Of a stretch of DNA of 64,000 nt, positions 24,447 through 33,948 are shown piece by piece. Under the pieces are notes generated by a model that had not been told where the DNA came from, made no database searches, and worked only from the letters and a program-made list of their open reading frames with translations. This DNA comes from Ga0077555 sp041397775 (GTDB lineage Bacteria; Pseudomonadota; Alphaproteobacteria; Rhizobiales; Hyphomicrobiaceae), in NCBI GenBank assembly GCA_041397775.1, contig JAWKWB010000002.1:434001-498000 (forward strand), given 5' to 3'. The translations under genes and the position numbers were made by a program. Every line of letters starts with the position of its first letter. Position 1 is the first letter of the stretch.

Positions 24447-25445
24447 ATGTCGGGTGTGGCGAACGAGATGCGCGCAGTGATCATCGATGGCAAAGGCGGA
24501 CCGGAGGTGCTGAAGGAGGCCACGGTCCCCGTCCCCGTGCCCGGCGCCGGGCAGATCCTCGTCAAGGTCGCCGCAGCCGGCGTCAACCGGCCCGACGTGC
24601 AGCAGCGCATGGGGGCCTATCCGCCACCGCCCGGCCATTCCCCGCTGCCGGGCCTGGAGATCGCCGGCACGGTCGCCGCCATCGGGCCGTCCGTCACCCG
24701 CTGGAAGGTGGGCGATGCGGTCTGTGCGCTCGTCAATGGCGGCGGCTACGCCACCTATTGCATCGCCGAGGAAACGGCGACGCTGCGCGTGCCCGGCGGC
24801 ATGGACATGACGCATGCCGCAGGCCTTCCCGAAACGATGTTCACCGTCTGGAACAACGTATTCGAGCGCGGTGCTCTGAAGTCCGGCGAGTGGTTTCTCG
24901 TCCACGGCGGCACCAGCGGCATCGGCACGACGGCGATACAACTCGCCAAGGCCTTCGGCGCCAAGGTGATCGCCACGGCGGGCAGCGCAGAGAAGTGCCA
25001 GGCCTGCCGGGACCTGGGCGCCGACGTTGCCGTGAACTACCGCACCGAGGATTTCGTCAAGATCGCCAGGGAGGCGACGGGCGGACACGGCATCGACGTG
25101 ACGCTGGACATGGTCGGCGGCGACTACACGGATCGCAACATCGTGGCGGCGGCCGAAGACGGGCGCATCGTCCAGATCGCCGTCCTGGGCGGCGCCGAGG
25201 CGAAGATCAACGTCGCCCGCCTGATGATGAAGCGCGTGACGCTCACCGGATCGACACTTCGCCCGCGCACGCGGGACGTCAAGGCGCGGTTCGCCGAGGC
25301 GCTGGCCACCAAGGTCTGGCCGCTGGTCGATGAAGGCCGCATCAAGGTCGTACTCGACCGCACGTTTCCCCTGGCTGAGGCGGCCGAGGCCCATCGCCGC
25401 ATGGAGTCGAGCGCTCACGTCGGCAAGATCATTCTGTTGGTCTGA
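24447..25445 (+). CDS. NAD(P)H quinone oxidoreductase (zinc-free MDR, PIG3-like)
   Basis: A 332-residue medium-chain dehydrogenase/reductase. Sequence blocks 'GPEVLKEATVPVPVPGAGQI', 'AAGVNRPDVQQRMGAYPPPP', 'LPGLEIAGTVAAIG', 'FLVHGGTSGIGTTAIQLAKA' (the nucleotide-binding AxxGxxG equivalent) and 'VLDRTFPLAEAAEAHRRME' fit the PIG3/TIGR02824 quinone oxidoreductase group, which lacks the structural zinc loop. It reduces quinones with NADPH. ATG 24447 follows AGGAG by six bases. Divergent from DUF1192, sharing a 131-bp control region. Confidence 0.9.
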   Translation: MSGVANEMRAVIIDGKGGPEVLKEATVPVPVPGAGQILVKVAAAGVNRPDVQQRMGAYPPPPGHSPLPGLEIAGTVAAIGPSVTRWKVGDAVCALVNGGGYATYCIAEETATLRVPGGMDMTHAAGLPETMFTVWNNVFERGALKSGEWFLVHGGTSGIGTTAIQLAKAFGAKVIATAGSAEKCQACRDLGADVAVNYRTEDFVKIAREATGGHGIDVTLDMVGGDYTDRNIVAAAEDGRIVQIAVLGGAEAKINVARLMMKRVTLTGSTLRPRTRDVKARFAEALATKVWPLVDEGRIKVVLDRTFPLAEAAEAHRRMESSAHVGKIILLV

Positions 25446-25466
25446 GGCCGCGGGCTGCGGCCGGGG

Positions 25467-26093
25467 TCAGCGGGAGAGTTCGCGCAGGCCCCGGCGGATC
25501 AGCTTGGCGGTGTCGGCATCGTCGCCCAATTCGGCCATCGCCGCTGCCACACCAGCCGACGCCTGCGCGGGATTGTAGCCCAGGTTGACGAGTGCCGAGA
25601 TCGCCTCGGCGGCCGCGGTGCTCGTGCCTGCAACCGGCTCGGGCGCGCCCGGTTTGCCGGCCGCCACCGGCACGTTGAGGCCGGCGACGGTCAGCGCCGG
25701 CGCCTTGTCCTTCAACTCCATCACGATCCGCTGGGCCAGCTTCTTGCCGACGCCCTGCGTCTGCTCGACGGCAGCCCAGTTGCCCAGCGCAATGGCGTTG
25801 GCGAGGTCTTGCGGCCCCAGCGTGCCGAGCACGGCCAGCGAGACCTTCGAGCCCACGCCCTGGATGTTCTGCAGCGTCCGGAACCAGCTCCGCTCCACCT
25901 CGCTGGAAAAGCCGAACAGGCGGATTGCGTCTTCGCGCACGTGCGTGTCGATGGTCAGCGACATCTCCTGGCCGATCTGCATGCTGCGCAGCGTTCGTGC
26001 GGAGCACTGCACCTCGTAGCCGACGCCGTTGACGTCGATGATGGCATGGCTCTCGCCGATGGCGTCGACCTTGCCTCTGAGCTTGCCGATCAT
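25467..26093 (-). CDS. ruvA: Holliday junction branch migration protein RuvA
   Basis: A 208-residue DNA-binding subunit of the RuvAB branch-migration motor: N-terminal OB fold ('MIGKLRGKVDAIGESHAIID'), two helix-hairpin-helix motifs ('LQNIQGVGSKVSLAVLGTLG', 'LANAIALGN', 'QGVGKKLAQRIVMELKDK') and the C-terminal UBA-like domain III ('SALVNLGYNPAQA') that contacts RuvB. It is 25 bp downstream of ruvC. The ruvB gene, usually next, is not here: downstream is the convergent quinone oxidoreductase. Confidence 0.95.
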   Translation of the reverse strand: MIGKLRGKVDAIGESHAIIDVNGVGYEVQCSARTLRSMQIGQEMSLTIDTHVREDAIRLFGFSSEVERSWFRTLQNIQGVGSKVSLAVLGTLGPQDLANAIALGNWAAVEQTQGVGKKLAQRIVMELKDKAPALTVAGLNVPVAAGKPGAPEPVAGTSTAAAEAISALVNLGYNPAQASAGVAAAMAELGDDADTAKLIRRGLRELSR

Positions 26094-26118
26094 CGTTGGG
26101 GCTCCTTGGCGCTTGGCA

Positions 26119-26637
26119 TCATCGCGCCCGTGCGATTGCAGCCGTCAGGGCGGCGCTGCGGCGATGGCTGGCATGACAGATGGCGATCGCCAGGGCGTCG
26201 GCTTCGTCGGCGCTCTCGAAGCGGGCCTTCGGCAACAGAAAGCCGATCATCGCCTGGATCTGCTTCTTGTCGGCATGGCCGGCGCCCACCACCGTCTTCT
26301 TGATCAGGTTGGGTGCGTACTCGGCAACGCGCAACCCGCGCATGGCCGGCGCCAGCAAGGCCATGCCACGCGCCTGTCCAAGCTTGAGCGTCGCCTTGGC
26401 GTTCTCGTTGACGAAGGTTTCCTCCACCGCGGCCTCGGCGGGCTTGTGGCTGGCGATGACGCCGCTCACGCCCTCGAACAGCGCACGCAGGCGATAGGCT
26501 AGATCGTCGTCGCCGTCCGACGTGATGAGGCCGCTGGCGACGTAGACGAGGCGCACGCCGTCGCTGTCGATCACGCCCCAGCCGGTGCGGCGCAATCCCG
26601 GATCGATGCCAATGATGCGAATCGTTTTGCCGATCAT
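26119..26637 (-). CDS. ruvC: Crossover junction endodeoxyribonuclease RuvC
   Basis: A 172-residue RNase H-fold resolvase cutting Holliday junctions. Acidic catalytic residues are in 'IIGIDPGLRRTGWG' (D12), 'AAVEETFVNENAKATLKLGQ' (Glu near 70) and 'ADEADALAIAICHA' (Asp near 144-147). Start at 26637 gives 'MIGKTIRIIGIDPG'. It lies 97 bp downstream of the yebC gene, a common arrangement. Confidence 0.95.
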   Translation of the reverse strand: MIGKTIRIIGIDPGLRRTGWGVIDSDGVRLVYVASGLITSDGDDDLAYRLRALFEGVSGVIASHKPAEAAVEETFVNENAKATLKLGQARGMALLAPAMRGLRVAEYAPNLIKKTVVGAGHADKKQIQAMIGFLLPKARFESADEADALAIAICHASHRRSAALTAAIARAR

Positions 26638-26734
26638 GGCCCAGCGTTTAGCACGGGGCCCAGGGGCCGCCCTGTCTTGCCGCGGCCACACAGGCGCGGC
26701 AACCGGCAGCCCTTCGGCATCGCATACCGCAAGC

Positions 26735-27484
26735 TCAGGCCGCCGTCAGCTTGGCCAGCGTCGCCTCGTCCACCTCGAAGTTGGCGAACACGGCCTGCAC
26801 GTCGTCGTCGTCTTCCAGGGCCGCGACCATCTTGAGGATTGCGGCGGCCCGCTCTTCGTCGACCTGTGTCGTCAGGTTCGGCTTCCAGCTGGTCTTGACC
26901 TGGTCCGCCTGGCCGAACTTCGCCTCCAGTGCCTGCGAAACGGCGCCCATATCCTCGAAGCTGCAGGTGACGAGGTGTCCGCCCGCATCGCTGGCGGCAT
27001 CCTCGGCGCCGGCCTCGATCGCGGCCTCCAGCATGGCGTCCGCGCTGGCCACCTCCGCCTTGTAGGCGATCTCGCCGACGCGCTGGAACAGGTGCGAAAC
27101 CGAGCCCGTCGCGCCGAGATTGCCGGCATACTTGGTGAAGATGGCGCGCACCGCGCCGCCGGTGCGGTTGCGGTTGTCGGTCAGGGCCTCGACGATGACG
27201 GCGATGCCGCCGGGGGCATAGCCCTCGTAGCGGATCGCCTCGTAGGTGTCGGCATCGCCGCCCAGAGCCTTCTTGATGGCGCGCTCGATGTTGTCCTTGG
27301 GCATGTTCTCGGCGCGTGCGTTCTGGATGGCTAGGCGCAGCCGCGGGTTCATGTCCGCATCGGCCACGCCGGTCTTGGCCGCCACCGTGATTTCACGCGC
27401 GAGCTTGGCGAAGAGCTTCGACCGGACCGCATCCTGCTTGCCCTTGCGGTGCATGATGTTCTTGAACTGCGAATGGCCGGCCAT
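26735..27484 (-). CDS. yebC: YebC/PmpR/TACO1 family protein
   Basis: A 249-residue protein beginning 'MAGHSQFKNIMHRKGKQDA', the family's near-invariant N-terminus, with 'NPRLRLAIQNARAENMPKDN' and 'YEGYAPGGIAVIVEALTDNR'. Members act as DNA-binding regulators and, as shown for some, as factors easing ribosome stalling at proline stretches. First gene of yebC-ruvC-ruvA. Confidence 0.95.
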   Translation of the reverse strand: MAGHSQFKNIMHRKGKQDAVRSKLFAKLAREITVAAKTGVADADMNPRLRLAIQNARAENMPKDNIERAIKKALGGDADTYEAIRYEGYAPGGIAVIVEALTDNRNRTGGAVRAIFTKYAGNLGATGSVSHLFQRVGEIAYKAEVASADAMLEAAIEAGAEDAASDAGGHLVTCSFEDMGAVSQALEAKFGQADQVKTSWKPNLTTQVDEERAAAILKMVAALEDDDDVQAVFANFEVDEATLAKLTAA

Positions 27485-27564
27485 CGGTGGTCCTCGCCTC
27501 GATCTGTTGCATGTTGTGTTGGGCCGGGTGCGCAAGACCGTGAGGCCCGCACCGCTTCGGCGGC

Positions 27565-27570
27565 TTTATA
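27565..27570 (-). promoter_or_regulatory. Candidate -10 element of the yebC-ruvCA transcript
   Basis: Minus-strand TATAAA about 81 bases before the yebC start, with TGGATT 17 bases further upstream as a weak -35 (three of six). It is the only AT-rich hexamer in this stretch. Confidence 0.35.
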
Positions 27571-27633
27571 GTGGCGTTGCGCGGCAAAATCCACTGCCCG
27601 CGGGCTGGGATGTGGCTGCGGCAATCGGGCGAG

Positions 27634-28098
27634 CTACAGGCGATAGCGCACGTAGCGGCGTTCGCGCGCCTCCGATTGCTCCCCGGTTGCCGTCGGTGGC
27701 GCCCCCGGCGCGCAGCGTTCGCCGTGCCAGATGACGACGGGCGCACCGATCGTCGTTTCCGACCTCAGCGGTGCTCCCGTGCCCACCGTCCGGTGAGTGC
27801 GAATGACCACCTCGCCCGCAGCGATGGCCGAGACGATCCGCGGCAGGTCCTCGCACGGCGGAGCCGGGCGCCCCCGGTATGTCTCGGGACCGATATCAAG
27901 ATCGAACCGCTGGCTGCCGGTATGCACGATGAGCTCGAACGGGCACGTCTGCGCGGCATGGGGCTGCACCGCCAGCCGCCAGAATGTCGGCGTCCGCTCC
28001 TCCGCGATGTCAGCGACGTCCCGGTGCGCAGCGATCCAGTCCGCAATGGCGTCACGGGCTGTCTCGAAGCGTTGGCGAAATACGTCGGCTGCGATCAC
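27634..28098 (-). CDS. Hypothetical protein, coupled to upstream secreted protein
   Basis: A 154-residue reading frame starting at GTG 28098 that overlaps the previous gene's TGA by 4 bases (GTGA), with AGGAG about 13 bases upstream. It contains 'VFRQRFETARDAIADWIAAH' (helical), 'RTPTFWRLAVQPHAAQTCPF', 'ELIVHTGSQRFDLDIGPETY' and a C-terminal 'SEARERRYVRYRL'. No signal peptide or membrane helix is apparent, and I recognise no domain. The codon-position GC bias and tight coupling support that it is real. Role unknown. Confidence 0.5.
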   Translation of the reverse strand: MIAADVFRQRFETARDAIADWIAAHRDVADIAEERTPTFWRLAVQPHAAQTCPFELIVHTGSQRFDLDIGPETYRGRPAPPCEDLPRIVSAIAAGEVVIRTHRTVGTGAPLRSETTIGAPVVIWHGERCAPGAPPTATGEQSEARERRYVRYRL

Positions 28099-28454
28099 GG
28101 ACCTGGCGTCTCCTCTCGCGGGCGCGAATCGGTTGCCCGCGCACTGTCGCCATTGCAGGCCCATTGGCCCGGCTGGCAAGCGATCCCGGGCGTCGAACAG
28201 CGCGCATGCCCCGACGCATCGCGGACGCAGGTCTCGCAGCCGTTGGCCACGCGCGTGCAGGCCGGGCGATCCTTCAGGTATGCCTCGAGGGAACCGGGAG
28301 CCGGTGCCGCCGCGCCCGGCAGGACGGGAACCGCAGGCGGCGATTGCTGGTCGGCCGTCTGCGCGGCGGAGACCCCGCAGCCCCACGCGCCAGCCAGCAG
28401 CGCCAGCAGGCACATGGTCGGCCAAAGCCGTGATCGCATGAGCCTCGGTCGCAT
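28095..28454 (-). CDS. Small secreted Cys-rich protein, function unknown
   Basis: A protein of about 119 residues with an N-terminal export signal ('RSRLWPTMCLLALLAGAWGC', then 'GVSAAQ'), a Pro/Ala linker ('SPPAVPVLPGAAAPAPG') and a short Cys-rich region with seven cysteines after the signal ('PACTRVANGCETCVRDASG', 'HARCSTPGIACQPGQWACNG'). The cysteines suggest disulphide bonds in the periplasm. A lipobox is doubtful (AWGC). Start 28454 is shown; 28439 is an alternative. The next gene starts within its stop codon. The CTAG element lies just upstream. Confidence 0.55.
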   Translation of the reverse strand: MRPRLMRSRLWPTMCLLALLAGAWGCGVSAAQTADQQSPPAVPVLPGAAAPAPGSLEAYLKDRPACTRVANGCETCVRDASGHARCSTPGIACQPGQWACNGDSARATDSRPREETPGP

Positions 28455-28515
28455 GGGCAGATCCACTCGCGAAGTCACTGTCGACGGGGGGCTGCGGCAT
28501 CGCCCACCGCAGGAT

Positions 28516-28684
28516 CTAGTGTAGCGCATCAGACGTTTGCTACCCACTCGCGGCTTGGCTCGTGACCAAACGCCTGATGCAAAAGCTACCTTAGAATCAT
28601 AGTGTTGCTAGTGTTCCTTCTGGCTCCGACACTTGGTCCAGAGTACGATGCACGGGGAACCAAGTGTCGGAGCCGGAACACTAG
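28516..28684 (+). repeat. CTAG-ended double palindromic element (MITE/REP-like)
   Basis: 169 bp made of two adjacent palindromes. Part A (28516-28594) has arms running CTA...GTAGC...GCATCAG(A/G)CGTTTG inverted about a 26-base loop. Part B (28608-28684) has arms CTAGTGTTCC and GGCTCCGACACTTGGT inverted about an 18-base centre, nearly perfect apart from a TTCT bulge. All outer ends are CTA(G). The 65-bp element at 14580 carries the left end of A and the right end of B. The TAG of the right CTAG serves on the minus strand as the stop codon of the neighbouring dehydrogenase. Confidence 0.75.
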
Positions 28685-29637
28685 TATCCCTTGGCGCGGT
28701 CCACGACGTTGCGCAGTGCCTTGCCGGCCTCGTAGGCGAGGATCTGGGCGGCGACGTCGTCGGCGATGGCGCTGGGGCTGGAATCGGCGGCATTGTGCGG
28801 CGTCACCGTGACGAGGGGATGCCCCCACAGCGGGCTGTCGGCCGGCAGCGGCTCCGTCTCGAAGACGTCGAGCGTGGCCCCGCCCAGCGTGCCGTCGTCG
28901 AGGGCGGCCAGGATGTCGGATTCGACCTGCAACCCGCCACGTCCCGCGTTGACGATCACGGGGCGGCCCAGGACGCCGTCGCGCGCGAGCCCCTTGAAGA
29001 GCCTCATGTCGAGAATGCCGTGCGTGTCCGGCGTCAGCGGTACCAGGGCAACGAGGATGTCGGTGCGGGCGAGAAAAGGCGCCAGTCCATCCGCCCCGCT
29101 GAAGCAGGTGACGCCCGGCAGGGTTTTGGCCGAGCGGCTCCAGCCCGCCACCTGGAAGCCGATGCGTTGCAGCACGTCGGCGCTGTCGCGGCCCAACTCG
29201 CCGAGCCCCAGGAGGCCCACGCGCAGCTCGCCTGCCGCCGCCTGTTCCGGCGCATCCCAGATCCGCTCGGCCTGCTGCGCGACGAAGCGGCGCTGCTGGC
29301 GGTGATACATGAGCACGTGCATGACGACATACTCGGTCATGCGTTTCGTCAGGTCCGTATTGACGACGCGCACGAGCGGCACGTTCGGCAGCGTCCCGTC
29401 CTTCAGCAGGGCATCGACGCCTGCCCCCAGGTTGAAGATCACCTCCAGCTTCGGCATGGCGGCCAGCAGGCCGGGCCGCGGCTTCCAGACCGCCGCATAC
29501 CGTACGCGCTCGGGTGCCGCATGCGCCTCGTCGGGCAGCAGCACCGGATGCTGCGGCAGGCGGCTGGCGAAGCGGTCGCGCCAGGGAGCCACACCCCAGT
29601 TGTCGCCGGAGCCGTTGATTTCGAGCAGAAGTGACAT
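28681..29637 (-). CDS. ghrA: Glyoxylate/hydroxypyruvate reductase A-like 2-hydroxyacid dehydrogenase
   Basis: A 318-residue NAD(P)-dependent D-2-hydroxyacid dehydrogenase. It has 'VWKPRPGLLAAMPKLEVIFN', 'VNTDLTKRMTEYVVMHVLMY', the Rossmann 'GLLGLGELGRDSADVLQRIG', 'PLTPDTHGILDMRLF', 'IVNAGRGG' with the catalytic Arg region, and 'VTPHNAADSSPSA' with the catalytic His. The GhrA subgroup reduces glyoxylate and hydroxypyruvate. It lies 22 bp after the yejF-like gene and may be the last gene of that operon. Its TAG stop is in the repeat element's terminal CTAG. Confidence 0.9.
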   Translation of the reverse strand: MSLLLEINGSGDNWGVAPWRDRFASRLPQHPVLLPDEAHAAPERVRYAAVWKPRPGLLAAMPKLEVIFNLGAGVDALLKDGTLPNVPLVRVVNTDLTKRMTEYVVMHVLMYHRQQRRFVAQQAERIWDAPEQAAAGELRVGLLGLGELGRDSADVLQRIGFQVAGWSRSAKTLPGVTCFSGADGLAPFLARTDILVALVPLTPDTHGILDMRLFKGLARDGVLGRPVIVNAGRGGLQVESDILAALDDGTLGGATLDVFETEPLPADSPLWGHPLVTVTPHNAADSSPSAIADDVAAQILAYEAGKALRNVVDRAKGY

Positions 29638-29659
29638 GGACCAAAGAGCTCCCAGCAGA

Positions 29660-31494
<1,835 letters not shown>

Positions 31495-31498
<4 letters not shown>

Positions 31499-32703
31499 TT
31501 GAACGTCTTCCTGGGATCGAACGCATCGCGCACCGCCTCGCCGATGAAAATCAGCAGCGACAGGATGATGGCGAGAGAGAAGAATGCGGTGAGGCCGAGC
31601 CACGGCGCCTGCAGGTTCGATTTTCCCTGCAGCAGCAACTCCCCCAGCGACGGCGAGCCCGGCGGCAGCCCCAGGCCGAGGAAGTCGAGGGTTGTGAGCG
31701 CGGAGATGGCGCCCGAGAGCTTGAACGGCAGGAATGTGAGCGTGGCGACCATCGCGTTCGGCAGCAGGTGCTTGAACATGATCTTCGCGTTCGACAGGCC
31801 CAGCGCCCGTGCCGCCCGCACATACTCGAAATTACGCGCGCGCAGGAATTCCGCCCGCACGAGGCCGACGAGCGCCACCCAGTTGAAAAGCAGCAGGATG
31901 CCCAGCAGCGTCCAGAAGCCTGGCACCAGAACGGCCGAGATGATCAGCAGCACGTAGAGCGAGGGGATGGACGACCAGATCTCCAGCACGCGCTGGAAAA
32001 TGAGATCCAACTTGCCGCCGAAGTACCCCTGTACGGCACCCGCCGTGATGCCGATGATCGAGGACAGGACGGTCAGGATCAGGCCGAACAGGATGGAGAT
32101 GCGATAGCCGTAGATGACGCGGGCCAGCACGTCCCGGCCCTGGTCGTCGGTGCCGAGCCAATTCCGGTTGCCGAACGTATGGTAGCGCGCGAGCTGGTCG
32201 GACGGTGCCTCGCACAGATCAGCGCCCGTTGCCCATGGCGGAGGGGCTGGAAAGCCCAGGCACCGGCTCTCCGGTCCCTTGATGCGCGGATAATCCTTGT
32301 TGATGGACCGGTAAGAATGCCGGATCGGCGGCCACAGTGCCCAGCCGTTCTTCTCGATCTCCTCGAGGATGAAGGGGTCCTTGTAGTCCGTCACGGCGAG
32401 GAAGCCGCCGAACTTCGATCTGGGATAATCGACGAGCACGGGCATCAGCAACTCGCCCTTGTAGCTCGCGATGATCGGCCGGTCGTTGGCGATCACCTCC
32501 GCCACCAGCGACAGGCCGAACAACCCCAGGAAGAGCCAAAGGCTCCAGAAGCCCCGGCGATTGGCCTTGAAGCTCTGCCAGCGCCGCTTGTTGATGGGCG
32601 AATGGAAGGTCTGGCGCAGCCGGGCGATGCCACGGGCGAGCGGACTGCGGACGACGGCCTGCGCGAGCGTCCTGGAGGCTGGCGGATGGGTCTTGGCGTC
32701 CAT
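31495..32703 (-). CDS. yejE: ABC transporter permease (YejE-like)
   Basis: A 402-residue inner-membrane permease. An N-terminal cytoplasmic stretch ('NKRRWQSFKANRRGFWSLW') leads into helix 1; a long periplasmic segment (about residues 75-185, 'YPRSKFGGFLAVTDYKDPF', 'GWALWPPIRHSYRSIN') is typical of YejE; then five helices with the EAA loop 'RARNFEYVRAARALGLSNAK'. Together with YejB it forms the channel. It lies 3 bp from yejB and overlaps yejF by 4 bp. Confidence 0.94.
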
Positions 32704-32706
32704 GCC

Positions 32707-33861
32707 TCACACCTCCCGCGTCTCGAAGTCGATCCGGGGATCGACCAGCGTGTAGATGATGTCGGAGACGAGCTGGAGCACCATTCCCATCAGCGCGTAG
32801 ATGTAGACCGTGGCGAAAACGACGGGGTAGTCGCGATTGATGAGGGATTCGAAGCCCAGGAGACCCAGGCCGTCGAGCGAGAAGATCGTCTCGATCAGCA
32901 GGCTGCCCGTGAAGAAGGCATGGACGAAGGCGCTGGGCATGCCGGAGATGACGATCAGCATGGCGTTGCGGAAGACGTGACCATAGAGCACCCGGTTCTC
33001 GCTCAGGCCCTTGGCGCGCGCGGTGGTCACGTATTGCTTGCGGATCTCGTCGAGGAACGAGTTCTTGGTCAGGAACGTCAGCGTGGTGAAGGCACCCACC
33101 GCCAGCGCGATCAGCGGCAGCGCGAGATGCCAGAAATAATCGACGACGCAGGCTGGACGAATGCCGCAGGCGAAGGCGCCCGTGACCATGCCGTACGGCT
33201 TGAGGAACAATGTCCATTCGTCGGAATGCAGGCCACGGCGGGGGAACCACTGGAAGAACGAGGCGCCCGCGAACAGGACGATCAGGAGGACCGCGAACAG
33301 GAACCCCGGCACCGCATAGCCGAGCACCAGCGCCCCCGAGGACCAGGTGTCGAACGGCTCCCCGTCACGCACGGCCTTGCGGATGCCCAGCGGGATGGCG
33401 ATGGCATAGCTCGCCAGAAGCATCCACAATCCCAGTGAGATGGAGACCGGCAACTTTTCTTTGATGAGATCGACCACCGTCACGTCGCGGAAATAACTCT
33501 TGCCGAAGTCGAAGTGCGCGAAGTCGCCGAGCAGCTTCCAGTAGCGCTCGTACCAGGGCTTGTCGAAGCCGAACTGCTTCTCGAGCTGTTCGATGAACCG
33601 TTTGTCGAGCCCCTGCGCACCACGATACTTGGAACCGACGCTGTCGGCGCCCTGTCCGGGCTGCGTACTGCGCTGGGCGCCCAGGCCGTCCCCGCCGCCG
33701 CCGATGCGCGATGTCGCCGAGACGTCCGTTCCGCTCAGCTGCGCGATGATCCGTTCGACAGGTCCGCCCGGCGCGAACTGCGCCAGCGCGAACGTGATCG
33801 TGAGCACGCCGATCAATGTCGGGATGATCAGCAGGATGCGCTTGATCAGGTAGGCAATCAT
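32707..33861 (-). CDS. yejB: ABC transporter permease (YejB-like)
   Basis: A 384-residue permease of the DppB/OppB class: 'MIAYLIKRILLIIPTLIGVL' first helix, a long periplasmic region rich in Gly and polar residues (about 40-110, with 'GLDKRFIEQLEKQFGFDKPW' typical of YejB), and five further helices with the EAA loop 'FLDEIRKQYVTTARAKGLSE'. Stands between the binding-protein genes (87 bp upstream) and yejE. Confidence 0.94.
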   Translation of the reverse strand: MIAYLIKRILLIIPTLIGVLTITFALAQFAPGGPVERIIAQLSGTDVSATSRIGGGGDGLGAQRSTQPGQGADSVGSKYRGAQGLDKRFIEQLEKQFGFDKPWYERYWKLLGDFAHFDFGKSYFRDVTVVDLIKEKLPVSISLGLWMLLASYAIAIPLGIRKAVRDGEPFDTWSSGALVLGYAVPGFLFAVLLIVLFAGASFFQWFPRRGLHSDEWTLFLKPYGMVTGAFACGIRPACVVDYFWHLALPLIALAVGAFTTLTFLTKNSFLDEIRKQYVTTARAKGLSENRVLYGHVFRNAMLIVISGMPSAFVHAFFTGSLLIETIFSLDGLGLLGFESLINRDYPVVFATVYIYALMGMVLQLVSDIIYTLVDPRIDFETREV

Positions 33862-33948
33862 CGGCTGCTGTGCGCCTTCGACGGACGGGTTGCTCTGCGG
33901 CCGGCATCATCATGGCGGCCCGGTTCGGGGATCGCGAATCCGCGCCCC

